Source: a bacterium (GTDB taxonomy: Bacteria > Caldisericota > Caldisericia > UBA6126). Taken from it: a DNA stretch of 45,196 nucleotides. The stretch spans positions 1-45,196 of the forward strand of contig JAJFUD010000019.1 of the NCBI GenBank assembly GCA_021372585.1, given 5' to 3'. The notes beneath the pieces were generated by a model, which saw only the letters and a list, made by a program, of their open reading frames with translations, had not been told where the DNA came from and did not search any database. The first letter of the stretch is position 1. Each line of letters opens with the position of its first letter. Below are positions 31,401 to 38,659 of the stretch, piece by piece. The position numbers and the translations under genes are program-made.

Positions 31401-34278
31401 CGACCTTCACAATACAGACGACACCTTTGTATCCAACACGATGCTCTATTCTGATGGGAAAAATCCGTTTGCTCCGATTGAGATAGATTTCAGAGATAAA
31501 CTGGAAGGCAAGTATACATTTAAGGGATTCTGTGCAAACGACCAGGGCCAATTTGATGTCTTTGTCTACACACCGGATCGCAAACACATCGGTAAAGCGA
31601 ATGTAAAAGTAGTACTACCGGAAGTGAGTTATCAGGTTGTGAACACCGATGATCCTACAGGCAATGAATTCTCCACCCCAGGTAGCCCGGACTTTATCAT
31701 GACAGCAGCAGACAACCGATTGTATAGGATTACTGCTACCGTAAAGAATGCCCAAGGCATTCCCATGAAGGGAGCGGGCAATGAGATTTCCGTTTGCGGT
31801 GGGACAGCCACTGAAACTTCCCGTTTTACGCTCTTCACTACCGCTCCGTATAATTTTGGTTGGCAGTATAACCAACCCGATCCTGAGAATACTTCCGGAT
31901 CTGTCTACGGCATCAGTTCCGGCGGCAATACGTATTACTATATTTTCGGCAGTGATGATGGGGCAGACTCCCTCTTCCATATCAGAGCCGGTTTTGATTT
32001 CAACAAAAACGGTACAATCGGGGAGCTAGAAAATGAAATATTCACTATCGGCGGATTCCAATCGTATTACTATAACCCCACCATCCGTACCGGTTCTCCT
32101 TACTCGTATTACGGGCACTGGACTTATTACAACACCCGCAATTGGCGGTGGGATGACGGCAAATATATCGTACTGCCGATGCACTTGATCTATCCGGAGC
32201 CGGCCATATCCTTGATGGAAACCAGATGGTACAACGGTGGGATGCGTTACCGCGCCTCTATTATTAAAGGCTGGGGATTAGGCGCTATTTACAACAGCCC
32301 TCACCGGTTTGGCTATTGTTTTGTCGATATTAACCGGGATAAGCACCTTACCTATCAGGATGCCCTGAACCTTGACAAGGAAGGGAAAGTCACGTATTAC
32401 CTCTACGCGGAAGATATAGCCTCTACCGGAGGTTTAGTCGGCAACAACCGGTATTCCAATAATACCTATGCTTCTGATCTGTACGGAAACCCGCTGGTGT
32501 ATACCGATGACTCTCCGTCCTATACACAACGACGATTCATCAACCGTTACCAATTATATTATTACTATTACTCCTACCTCGTCAGTACCGGAGACCACAC
32601 CTATAAAATGGACTGGGAAGCTTTTCCGAATACGTACCTTGAATTAAAGGGACCTACCGCGGAAATGTACGATGCCAATACTTTGATGCCCTTAGGGAAA
32701 GAACTTCTTTCTGACAGGGCTTATGACATCTCCTACGGAAGAGTGAATCACATGTTGCTCAGGGTTTACCCAGCTGATAAACGTGATTTACCATTACAGA
32801 TTGGCGCTTCTGTCGTATTAGACGGTAATGAATACATTCCGGATCACGGTAACAGCGCAGTCAGACGACCCATTTTTAATCCGAATATCTATGGTCCCGA
32901 GAGTGAGAAATTTATCTACGGCAACCTCTATGAGAGCGCCGCAGATCCAAAAGCCCGCGAAACCATCATACGCTATACCCCGACCGGTACCGGTGAAGAA
33001 CAGGCTTTCTTGCAGTATTACAACAAGAACACCCGTTTTGTGATGCCTAACTTCTACATGGCCGGCGGAGTGGCGGCAATGGATGTCGCTGCCGGATTAA
33101 GTTTGGAGGTGTTGAGTGACCAGGAACTGAAAGCAAAGACCTCCTCCAAAGTGGTTATCTACGTGAAAGAAGCAGGTACCCAGTATCCTGTTCCCGGTGC
33201 GACGATCACTCTGGAAGGCTTAGGGGTGAATGACAGCAAGATTGCCGATAGTGAAGGAAAGGCAGTCTTTACGATTACTCCGGGCAACCGTGGTGTCATT
33301 ATTGTTCGCGCTGCAATGCAGAATATGATCACAGCGATTATGGCGATCGGTGTGGAAGAAGATGCTGTTCCGCAATTTATCGACCTTGATCCTGTGGATA
33401 TCGTGATGGAAACGAACACGGTCTTAATTTCCGGACTGGTCAAAATTGGCTCCGTGGTGACCATTAACCAACAACCTGTTAAAGTCGATGAATATGGTAA
33501 ATTCCGTTATGAAACGGTATTAACGGAACGAAATACCGTGTTTGAAATTGTGGCCAAGGACCAAGCAGGTCGTATAGCGAAAAAGATCGTCAATGTCGAG
33601 AAACCGACGGATAACCTCCAGATTTCGATTGATATCCCTGACAAAATGGTGGAAGCAACTGAAGTTTCCATCAAAGGCAAGGTTTCCAGAAAGAATATAA
33701 CGGAAAATGCCACCAATAGAGCCATCTGGGTCTTTGTAAACGGTATCGAAGCCGATGTCCTCCCCGATGAAAAATTGATTAGCTTTGATTTTGAAGCGAC
33801 CATCCCGGTCACTTACGGTAGAAACCGCATTGAAATCAATGTTCGCACAAACGATGGTTTTACTAAGAAAGTAGTCGAGATCCCGAACTTCAAAAAGAGT
33901 GTCATCGAATTACAGATCGATAATGATATCGCCAATATAAACGGTCAGCAAAAACAGATCGATGCCAAACCTTATATCTCTCAGGGAAGAACCTTTGTAC
34001 CGTTCCGTGTGGTTGCGGAAGGTTTTGGTGCACAGGTCGATTGGGTACAGCAAACCAAGGGGATTAATATTACTCTCGGTGACAAGGTAATCTCTATGCA
34101 AATCGGATCTACCCGGGCGATTATTAACAACCAGGTCGTCACGATGGACGCCGCTCCTGAAATCAAGAACGGCAGAACCTTTGTTCCGATCCGTTTTGTC
34201 AGTGAAGCGCTTGGCGCTGAAGTAGAGTGGAACCAGAGCACCAGAAAGGTAATCATTATCCGATTAACGATGGAATAA
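25423..34278 (+). CDS. Giant secreted surface protein, paralogue 4 (2,951 aa)
   Basis: The start is ATG 25423 with AAAGGAGAG upstream. A signal peptide covers residues 1 to about 31 (ending around SSAAEA). The N-terminal region has AWFDPDGVFHD, GWIDMVDF and about five calcium-loop motifs (near 26340, 26608, 27281, 27610 and 27808) plus a degenerate one near 28060; DVDNDATVSIGD has dockerin spacing. The nidogen-like domain of paralogues 2 and 3 is missing: the flanking segments are almost directly joined near 28345-28435. The shared core has CYPGGQTHTGR (near 29645), DCC (near 30394), EF-hand loop DFNEDGKISFAD (from 30706) and YKYGDDNNDR. A second calcium-like loop, DINRDKHLTYQD, lies near 32330. 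Ig-like modules and a stalk domain (residues about 2826-2951) end the protein. A terminator follows 22 bases after the stop. Structural surface role inferred. Confidence 0.88.
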   Translation: MKKLWANVLVLMMILPIFSLYSGSINRSSAAEANKEGGIIAPILHLWNQDEVGNPIDEVPWKKTPDQAWWGRNDFMMPNCQLAKDSTNTINIPATVENGFYTRPVFWTRFYLHVVAANGKSTESDPWYVVIDDAGQAWFDPDGVFHDPRYYARADIGDQTNYVAGSCISNPNTQVDNIPGNNTQGPYIIDPSYQYNEASPTPTYQQNVFFWDNRRTGGATKRFFKFGWIDMVDFEANSYVGTSDWDIGLDLIHFYDADPTVVEPNDEFHVDLPATFNGRTTFPNLYDDGEFIYRKGSGNFNGFVEVGDLRESWIVLTDSYHEPVTYQPYTFVATNDLDQDMPLVPFVGNETETLQIGHELHTDFGLTKVFYDSDEFIYRKQDSNHDTILPFSVEAGDIRLTNVNTTRYTRATLSNPMLNLNVTNQNKSFNALWLGGIWAGDALLLSEVLEGGCGSPTYDISVQTDLWMHTNPARVSARLRSPTGDILSVAQDVQKSTTLSPSADTFYIPVTTFHNIKLKYREYIGVELWKDDGQNNVFKAYETMEDKCTAYNLDDDYKQKYYGEEYVGAVNGSPDPDFNRTLIAFSSNEFYYDTSNDAHYGLGEGIYRKKTGNNLRVVEPGDIRATAMRYDINGHRVNFKASTIVNQGDVDVGINLRRFTPDTLYYDEADPWNSSNPPNLRYDSWEDIYRVGATGSLTYKLTGVPLRALDSDLQFRTLYADVDNDATVSIGDIRIFHSLFDSGSLVKIGDSDLGAPLSAPIPVGVMRMLPGDPTSPPKFAYADTPVDLAGLGRISVGDIRLNAVNQYNAGSIVANTDSDAPYEDPPGSSNWVYTNFDFMVGGLSITSDDQVFIENNYGLVPNPLEANEDDFLITPVKTGSGVRRLTEVEIAGEVYEAGTLISAGNVFKNQIKVNMMRMGANGDKRFIDIAIIPGKLGMDVKFSSPLMVERTTEVTVSFNPPPQKNEKILVYFYDLGHFDTTQSHIDSRLLTSGDPIAKIQFTPYRGSLDDSGQYGNRYFKIQAFRVEELPKGMDDTTRLVRPPDGLYVDPFWEKQMFRLGKLSIEAQLEYKYPKYLPTPRILQYYTPLTIPPFPASYENIYDCFQEWKEPILASPIAVMPDKKCLTVYEQRQPSFAVRIYDPDDPLDVNDPSAIPISCEYGIDPLFFFNVHGGGIAWLCVIQDTASFDKYIMQVNTDNTYFLWLWDDVGYGNIYDAADGLTFLGSGGPSRWIDLDCSEGTGKANPIMNFVNTDFKFPPFGDITWGDTFAGGPIINYGVPVHVNNYSTSDEGGLALVIARPINSETPVEVMVYSKEVLFDYNSTIGHAPYFIRDFNQGIDYVGSAFLNVIPPDPVLNFVDVNWVDHALQYSKVNYTHGPLALSTMKVPPTPLIQSRYNPILFDWQDDLRCYPGGQTHTGRVLGKVSSDVGWNDTGRGSGWNAYPAIHSKATARKRFANTYEKEMEWQYDQYNKLGTEFYPLTDYGLFFVLKNYNDEHYSFRETDTRLLIKQIKITGPFVTPKRIFKQQDNTTYYTQPYNQYNELKKVPLQYDFTGEIIIDLTNYYWYEQSMVDFTTTTSPYTVAGSIGFKDTVSYTNLRDRNPHLEYNKRLQYQLGIADAIMTGSIANCFVIDEIIPVNRGLIEIEVELYDGTKRKFADCCETKKEGFITHALDLQVDKTEFFPDVDQKLGVTVKEYEPKGYDPAYEPTVKECNDAVVVAWQDRGVYNPATKAYDGAGDGWITKPPRSSTKIDRSFQYDTMDDFNEDGKISFADFETEMLGTYDLASNTWQGGIIDGRTFNQNNGAYTFDFSRQSGNQITTVGWDFGGGEVKGNVSPADHIIDDTETLPIYINAYKYGDDNNDRSFVYNVQSMDSTTMTDELRPFFEFSHEVYLSAWSKIDVKPINDLIVNYDPDPLTAGVTPELGDPQKPLTLIVLDPDGSPVDLRNGVPDAAGEREIQDREIWNKLILDPHPDNEFFYGKGAKLPQYYWLRTDLHNTDDTFVSNTMLYSDGKNPFAPIEIDFRDKLEGKYTFKGFCANDQGQFDVFVYTPDRKHIGKANVKVVLPEVSYQVVNTDDPTGNEFSTPGSPDFIMTAADNRLYRITATVKNAQGIPMKGAGNEISVCGGTATETSRFTLFTTAPYNFGWQYNQPDPENTSGSVYGISSGGNTYYYIFGSDDGADSLFHIRAGFDFNKNGTIGELENEIFTIGGFQSYYYNPTIRTGSPYSYYGHWTYYNTRNWRWDDGKYIVLPMHLIYPEPAISLMETRWYNGGMRYRASIIKGWGLGAIYNSPHRFGYCFVDINRDKHLTYQDALNLDKEGKVTYYLYAEDIASTGGLVGNNRYSNNTYASDLYGNPLVYTDDSPSYTQRRFINRYQLYYYYYSYLVSTGDHTYKMDWEAFPNTYLELKGPTAEMYDANTLMPLGKELLSDRAYDISYGRVNHMLLRVYPADKRDLPLQIGASVVLDGNEYIPDHGNSAVRRPIFNPNIYGPESEKFIYGNLYESAADPKARETIIRYTPTGTGEEQAFLQYYNKNTRFVMPNFYMAGGVAAMDVAAGLSLEVLSDQELKAKTSSKVVIYVKEAGTQYPVPGATITLEGLGVNDSKIADSEGKAVFTITPGNRGVIIVRAAMQNMITAIMAIGVEEDAVPQFIDLDPVDIVMETNTVLISGLVKIGSVVTINQQPVKVDEYGKFRYETVLTERNTVFEIVAKDQAGRIAKKIVNVEKPTDNLQISIDIPDKMVEATEVSIKGKVSRKNITENATNRAIWVFVNGIEADVLPDEKLISFDFEATIPVTYGRNRIEINVRTNDGFTKKVVEIPNFKKSVIELQIDNDIANINGQQKQIDAKPYISQGRTFVPFRVVAEGFGAQVDWVQQTKGINITLGDKVISMQIGSTRAIINNQVVTMDAAPEIKNGRTFVPIRFVSEALGAEVEWNQSTRKVIIIRLTME

Positions 34279-34299
34279 TCACCGTGACGGTGTAAGTTT

Positions 34300-34336
34300 A
34301 AAAAAGGGTACAGCATCAAGCTGTGCCCTTTTTTTT
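34300..34336 (+). terminator. Rho-independent terminator after the giant-gene cluster
   Basis: A 15-bp stem (one G-T pair) of AAAAAAGGGTACAGC with its complement, a 5-base loop and a run of eight T. A small perfect inverted repeat ACCGTGACGGT lies just upstream (34281-34291). The T run ends 12 bases before the uvrB start. Confidence 0.9.
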
Positions 34337-34348
34337 ACATTTGAAAGC

Positions 34349-36430
34349 ATGAAACCATTTCAACTGACATCCTATTATCAACCGCAGGGCGACCAACCGC
34401 AGGCGATACGCACCATCCTGAATGCCATCCGGCAGGATAAACGTTTTAGTACCTTACTGGGAGTGACTGGTTCCGGTAAGACTTTTACCATGGCGAACAT
34501 CATTCAGGAGCTTCAGTGGCCCAGCCTGGTGATAGCGCCCAATAAAACATTAGCCGCACAATTATACGCTGAATTCAAGGATTATTTTCCTGAGAACCAG
34601 GTAGAGTACTTTGTCAGTTATTATGATTATTACCAACCGGAGGCCTATGTACCCAGTAAAGACCTCTATATCGAGAAAGATGCCGATATCAACGAAGAGA
34701 TAGAAAGACTACGGCAGTCTACCGTACGATCCCTGATTGAGAGAAAAGATACGATTGTTGTCGCTTCGGTATCTTGTATTTATGGATGGCAGGAGCCTAA
34801 TGATTACCTGGAGAATTTATTTCCGATTCATCAGGGAATGCGGATGGATCGAAATGATTTTGTCAGAAAACTGATAAAATTGCAGTATGAGAGAAATGAT
34901 ATCCAATTTACCCGAGGAGCGATACGTGTAAGAGGGAACCTAGTCGATGTGTTTCCGGCTGAAATCGAAGACCAGGCAATACGGATCGAGTTTTCCGATG
35001 ACAGAATAGAGAGTATCACTGTGATTCAGCCGATGTTAGGAAAAAAAATACAGGCAATCGATACCTTTGTGTTTTTTCAGGCTAAACAATTTGTGACCAG
35101 TCGAGAACGGCTGCACGTTGCTTTGCCAAAAATACGCGAAGAGGTGGCGCAAAGAATCCGGTATTTCCAGTCGAACGGCAGGTGGTTAGAGGCAGAAAGA
35201 ATCCAACAAAGAACCTATCAGGATTTGGAATACCTTGAACAAACAGGTTCATGCCCGGGTGTGGAAAACTATTCACGCCATCTGGCGCTTCGGGAGGAAG
35301 GATCTACCCCTTCCACGATTATCGATTATTTTAAGCCCCCCTTTCTCACCTTCATTGATGAATCTCATATCACCGTTCCACAACTGAAAGGGATGTATCG
35401 AGGGGACCAGAGCCGGAAACAAAATCTTGTCGAATATGGATTCCGCCTTCCCTCCGCGTTAGACAACCGGCCTTTACGCTGGGAGGAATTTTTAACCAAA
35501 ACGGACCGCATTGTCTTTGTTTCGGCAACACCCGGAGACCAAGAGAGGTCTATCAGCGAGGTGTATGCAGAGCAGATCATCCGTCCGACCGGGTTAATCG
35601 ATCCTTATGTGGAAATCCGACCGACAGAGAATCAAATCGATACGCTGGAAGCCGAAATACAAAACACCGTCCAAACAGGATTCCGCTGTTTGATCACCAC
35701 TTTAACCAAACGAATGGCGGAGGATTTATCGGTCTGTTTCCTGGAGAGAGGCATTAAAGCAAAATACCTGCACTCCGATATTGATACGATGGAACGGGTG
35801 GAGATTTTAAAACAACTCCGGGACGGAACTTTTGATGTCTTAGTGGGGATAAACCTGCTTCGAGAAGGATTGGATTTGCCGGAAGTCGCCTTAATCGGGA
35901 TACTGGATGCCGATAAAGAAGGTTTTTTACGCTCTAAAACCTCTTTAATTCAAACCATCGGTCGTGCCGCCAGAAATGTTCACGGGAGGGTTATTCTTTT
36001 CGCTGATACGATGACCGATTCCATGAGAAATGCGATAGAAGAGACCAACCGCAGACGGGAAAAACAGATACAATACAATACCGAGAATCATATTCAACCG
36101 GAATCTATTCAAAAAGTCGTCAAGGAGATGCTATGGTCTGAACATCCACAACCGGAAAACGTTCCGGGATGGGATACAAAAAAAGCGCCAATGGACCAGG
36201 AGACGGTCAAACGGATGATCTGGGAGCTGGAAAACGAGATGCACGAGAAAGCCAAATGGCTGGCGTTTGAGGAAGCGGCAAAATTACGTGATACAATAAA
36301 GCAGTGGAAAAAAATATTATCTGAACGCTTTTTAACACAACAGGAGGGATCCAATGCTGGACAGAAAATGGATCAGAGAAAATCCGGAATGGCTAAAAGA
36401 AGCACTCGCCAAAAGAAAAGTGTCTCATGA
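34349..36430 (+). CDS. uvrB: Excinuclease ABC subunit B
   Basis: DNA-damage recognition helicase of nucleotide excision repair, loaded by UvrA and partner of UvrC. 693 residues, a normal length plus a short tail. Walker A GVTGSGKT is at residues 38-45, the beta-hairpin YYDYYQPEAYVP near 91, the DESH box near 336, the RLPSALDNRP region near 370, helicase motifs including LREGLDLPEV and QTIGRAARN, and a C-terminal UVR domain (residues about 614-655). The start lies 12 bases after a terminator T run, and only a weak GAAAG site precedes it, so expression needs read-through or a promoter overlapping the terminator. The last 77 bases overlap serS and encode a basic Lys/Arg/Gln-rich tail beyond the UVR domain. 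Confidence 0.97.
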   Translation: MKPFQLTSYYQPQGDQPQAIRTILNAIRQDKRFSTLLGVTGSGKTFTMANIIQELQWPSLVIAPNKTLAAQLYAEFKDYFPENQVEYFVSYYDYYQPEAYVPSKDLYIEKDADINEEIERLRQSTVRSLIERKDTIVVASVSCIYGWQEPNDYLENLFPIHQGMRMDRNDFVRKLIKLQYERNDIQFTRGAIRVRGNLVDVFPAEIEDQAIRIEFSDDRIESITVIQPMLGKKIQAIDTFVFFQAKQFVTSRERLHVALPKIREEVAQRIRYFQSNGRWLEAERIQQRTYQDLEYLEQTGSCPGVENYSRHLALREEGSTPSTIIDYFKPPFLTFIDESHITVPQLKGMYRGDQSRKQNLVEYGFRLPSALDNRPLRWEEFLTKTDRIVFVSATPGDQERSISEVYAEQIIRPTGLIDPYVEIRPTENQIDTLEAEIQNTVQTGFRCLITTLTKRMAEDLSVCFLERGIKAKYLHSDIDTMERVEILKQLRDGTFDVLVGINLLREGLDLPEVALIGILDADKEGFLRSKTSLIQTIGRAARNVHGRVILFADTMTDSMRNAIEETNRRREKQIQYNTENHIQPESIQKVVKEMLWSEHPQPENVPGWDTKKAPMDQETVKRMIWELENEMHEKAKWLAFEEAAKLRDTIKQWKKILSERFLTQQEGSNAGQKMDQRKSGMAKRSTRQKKSVS
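36342..36348 (+). promoter_or_regulatory. serS ribosome binding site inside the uvrB coding region
   Basis: AGGAGGG lies 5 bases before ATG 36354. It is a near-perfect site, inside the uvrB frame, and supports the serS start despite the overlap. Confidence 0.8.
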
Positions 36431-37613
36431 GCTGATACAGGAACTGGTACAGTGGGAAGAAAAAAGAGTACAAGCGAAGAAAACCATGGAAGCCCTGGTG
36501 CATGAAAAAAAAGTACAATCCGATTTAATCGGTATTTCTATCCGTGAAGGGAAACCGGTAGAAGCACTAAAAAAAACGATCCAGAGCTTAACTGAACGGA
36601 TCAAAACAGCGGAAGAGGAGATCAACCATTGTGAGGAAGCGATTCAGCCATTATGGATGGGGTTGCCCAATCTATTGGATGAGCATGTCCCGATCGGATA
36701 TTCAGAATCGGATAATGTCGTGGTCAAACAATGGGGAGAGATTCCCGCTTTCCCGTTCCCGCCAAAATCTCATTGGGAATTAGGCACGGCACTTGGGTGG
36801 ATTGATTTTGACCGGGGTGCGAAATTGGGAGGCTCGAAATTTGTGTTACTGCAAGGAGCCGGAGCAGAGCTATCCAGAAAACTCGGTGCTTTTATGCTTG
36901 AGAATGCCGTTCGAAGAGGGTATTGTGAAATCAACCCTCCCGTAATCGGCAAAGAAGCGATATTTTTAGGATCTGGACAACTGCCTAAATTTGAAGAAGA
37001 TCTGTATCAGCTCCCGGAAAGACAGTTCTTGATTCCAACCGGCGAAGTGCCTTTGGTCAATCTATATCGGGAAGAAATATTGAACGAGAATGCCTTGCCT
37101 GTCAAACTGACCTGTATCACTCCCTGTTTTCGAAGAGAAGCCGGTGCAGCCGGAAAAGAGACAAGAGGCTTAATCCGTGTGCATCAATTTGAAAAAGTGG
37201 AGTTAGTCCAATTGACCCTGCCTGAATCCTCTTCAACGGCTTTACAGGAAATCATTGGCGACGCTGAGAGTGTTTTGCAGCAACTTCGGCTGCCGTATCG
37301 GGTGGTCCTGCTTTGTTCTGAAGACTTAACCGGATTTTCCTCCTCCATCACCTACGATCTGGAAGTTTGGTTCCCGAGCATGCAGCGTTATGTAGAAATC
37401 TCCTCCTGTTCAAATTGTAAGGATTTTCAAGCCAGAAGAGCCTCTATTCGGTATAGAAATCAAAAAGGGCAAATGAATTTTGCCCATACATTAAACGGTT
37501 CAGGAGTAGCGGTAGGAAGGTGTATGGCCTCCTTGATGGAAAATTACCAACAGGCAGATGGCACGATTCAGCTACCTGAAGATCTACCGTTCTCCTTGAT
37601 GAAGAAAGATTAA
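36354..37613 (+). CDS. serS: Seryl-tRNA synthetase
   Basis: Class II synthetase charging tRNA-Ser. 419 residues, typical length. The N-terminal long coiled-coil arm that grips the tRNA-Ser variable arm covers residues about 1-105 and begins MLDRKWIRENPEWLK, very close to the family's usual start. The active-site parts are present: PTGEVPLVN, motif 2 FRREAG (near residue 258) with RVHQFEKVE, EISSCSNCKDFQARR, and motif 3 NGSGVAVGR (near 381). It overlaps uvrB by 77 bases and is followed 22 bases later by tRNA-Ser, its own substrate. Confidence 0.97.
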   Translation: MLDRKWIRENPEWLKEALAKRKVSHELIQELVQWEEKRVQAKKTMEALVHEKKVQSDLIGISIREGKPVEALKKTIQSLTERIKTAEEEINHCEEAIQPLWMGLPNLLDEHVPIGYSESDNVVVKQWGEIPAFPFPPKSHWELGTALGWIDFDRGAKLGGSKFVLLQGAGAELSRKLGAFMLENAVRRGYCEINPPVIGKEAIFLGSGQLPKFEEDLYQLPERQFLIPTGEVPLVNLYREEILNENALPVKLTCITPCFRREAGAAGKETRGLIRVHQFEKVELVQLTLPESSSTALQEIIGDAESVLQQLRLPYRVVLLCSEDLTGFSSSITYDLEVWFPSMQRYVEISSCSNCKDFQARRASIRYRNQKGQMNFAHTLNGSGVAVGRCMASLMENYQQADGTIQLPEDLPFSLMKKD

Positions 37614-37635
37614 TTCGTATACTTTTTATGAGTGC

Positions 37636-37722
37636 GGATGGGTGGCCGAGTGGTTTAAGGCACGGCACTTGAAATGCCGAGGACGAATAGTCCCGTGGGT
37701 TCGAATCCCTCCTCATCCGCCA
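37636..37722 (+). tRNA. tRNA-Ser (anticodon UGA)
   Basis: 87 bases including encoded CCA. Acceptor GGATGGG pairs with CTCATCC (one G-T pair), discriminator G, then CCA. The anticodon stem CGGCA/TGCCG encloses loop CTTGAAA with anticodon TGA at 37670-37672. A long variable arm (GGAC/GTCC), diagnostic of class II tRNAs such as Ser, is present. The T loop is TTCGAAT, and its stem has one mismatch (T-T at the second pair). Confidence 0.95.
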
Positions 37723-37753
37723 GACTATCAATTTGTTTGCAAAAGAGGCTAAA

Positions 37754-38659
37754 ATGAACAGATTAAAAGAAATCGGTGTCATGTTATTGTATATGGGCGC
37801 GATCCTTCTTTTTCCTTGGGTAATCTTCCTGCTGGTTCGATGGGCGGCGACATTATTTGCCGTGGAGCCCACATCCCTCATCGGAGTGTTCTTGAGTGCC
37901 TTGCCGAATATCATGATGTTTATCTTAGCGTATCTCTTTTTAAAGCTCGATGATTGGGATTTCCGATCCTTAGGATTACACATCGGGAAAATGTTACCGG
38001 GCTTTATTTTCACCGTTTTTGCCATGGTAGGATTGTATATCATGGTGCCATTCCTGATGACGATTTTTTATGAACCCAAAACCCTGCTTGTTTCTGTGAA
38101 TCCGATCAATTTGCAATTTATCGCTAATTTTGTTCGAAGCTGGCTGATTGTGGGTATTTGCGAAGAATTTGCCTCCAGAGGGTATCTATTGAATAAGCTG
38201 TACTCAGTCCTGCCAACGAAGTACAATCTACCGAAAAAGATCTTCTCGGTTATTTTTGTAGCACTTTTCTTCATGATTGTGAGTGTGACACGGTATAAAA
38301 CCAGCGGAGTCAACCAATTGTCAAATATGAACTCGTTTCAGATCTGGTTAATCTTCTTTTATGGTTGTTTTATGGGTTACCTGTACCTGATTACGGAAAA
38401 TATCTTTGTCCCGGCCTTTATGCAGGCTTTATTGGATTTTCCCCCGTTTGGTTTAACGGTTGGAAAAGCTTTCTATTTCACAGACTTTGGTTTCATTTTT
38501 TCCATGACCGCTCTGTTCTTCCTGATTCTTATCCTGACCCACACCTATCGAATCTGGGGGAAACCTCTGGAATTCATTGGAAAAAAAGGCATCCAGCCTG
38601 AACCGGACGCGGCGGAACAACTGGGAGCCAAGAGCCATGAAAACGCTCCTGTTAGTTGA
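37754..38659 (+). CDS. CPBP-family (CAAX protease-like) membrane protein, possibly inactive
   Basis: About 301 residues with several strongly hydrophobic helices, some seven or eight by eye. ATG 37754 is preferred over the TTG at 37733 because AGAGG lies 5 bases upstream. Residues about 137-142, EEFASR, match the first CPBP/Abi motif EExxxR. The later motifs that normally hold two histidines are altered: no His is found in the following helices, and the position corresponding to the last conserved His appears to be Gln (FMQALLDF). In this family the Glu and His residues form the active site, so protease activity is doubtful. The 3' end overlaps polA by 23 bases. Role unknown; family members act in prenyl-protein processing or membrane stress. 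Confidence 0.75.
   Translation: MNRLKEIGVMLLYMGAILLFPWVIFLLVRWAATLFAVEPTSLIGVFLSALPNIMMFILAYLFLKLDDWDFRSLGLHIGKMLPGFIFTVFAMVGLYIMVPFLMTIFYEPKTLLVSVNPINLQFIANFVRSWLIVGICEEFASRGYLLNKLYSVLPTKYNLPKKIFSVIFVALFFMIVSVTRYKTSGVNQLSNMNSFQIWLIFFYGCFMGYLYLITENIFVPAFMQALLDFPPFGLTVGKAFYFTDFGFIFSMTALFFLILILTHTYRIWGKPLEFIGKKGIQPEPDAAEQLGAKSHENAPVS

Noticed and set aside
4587-34275. Copper amine oxidase activity in the giant proteins
   Set aside because: Only the small N-terminal-type stalk domain is present, at the C-terminus; there is no catalytic amine oxidase domain. The family name does not imply function here.
3-34278. S-layer homology (SLH) domains or a C-terminal anchor in the giant proteins
   Set aside because: I looked for SLH motifs, LPxTG, and IPTL/PEP-CTERM signals at the ends; none is visible.
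37634-37640. Reading GCGGATG as the tRNA acceptor strand
   Set aside because: It pairs with CATCCGC, but that places T8-G9 and the T stem out of register. Starting at 37636 gives a normal acceptor, discriminator G and encoded CCA.
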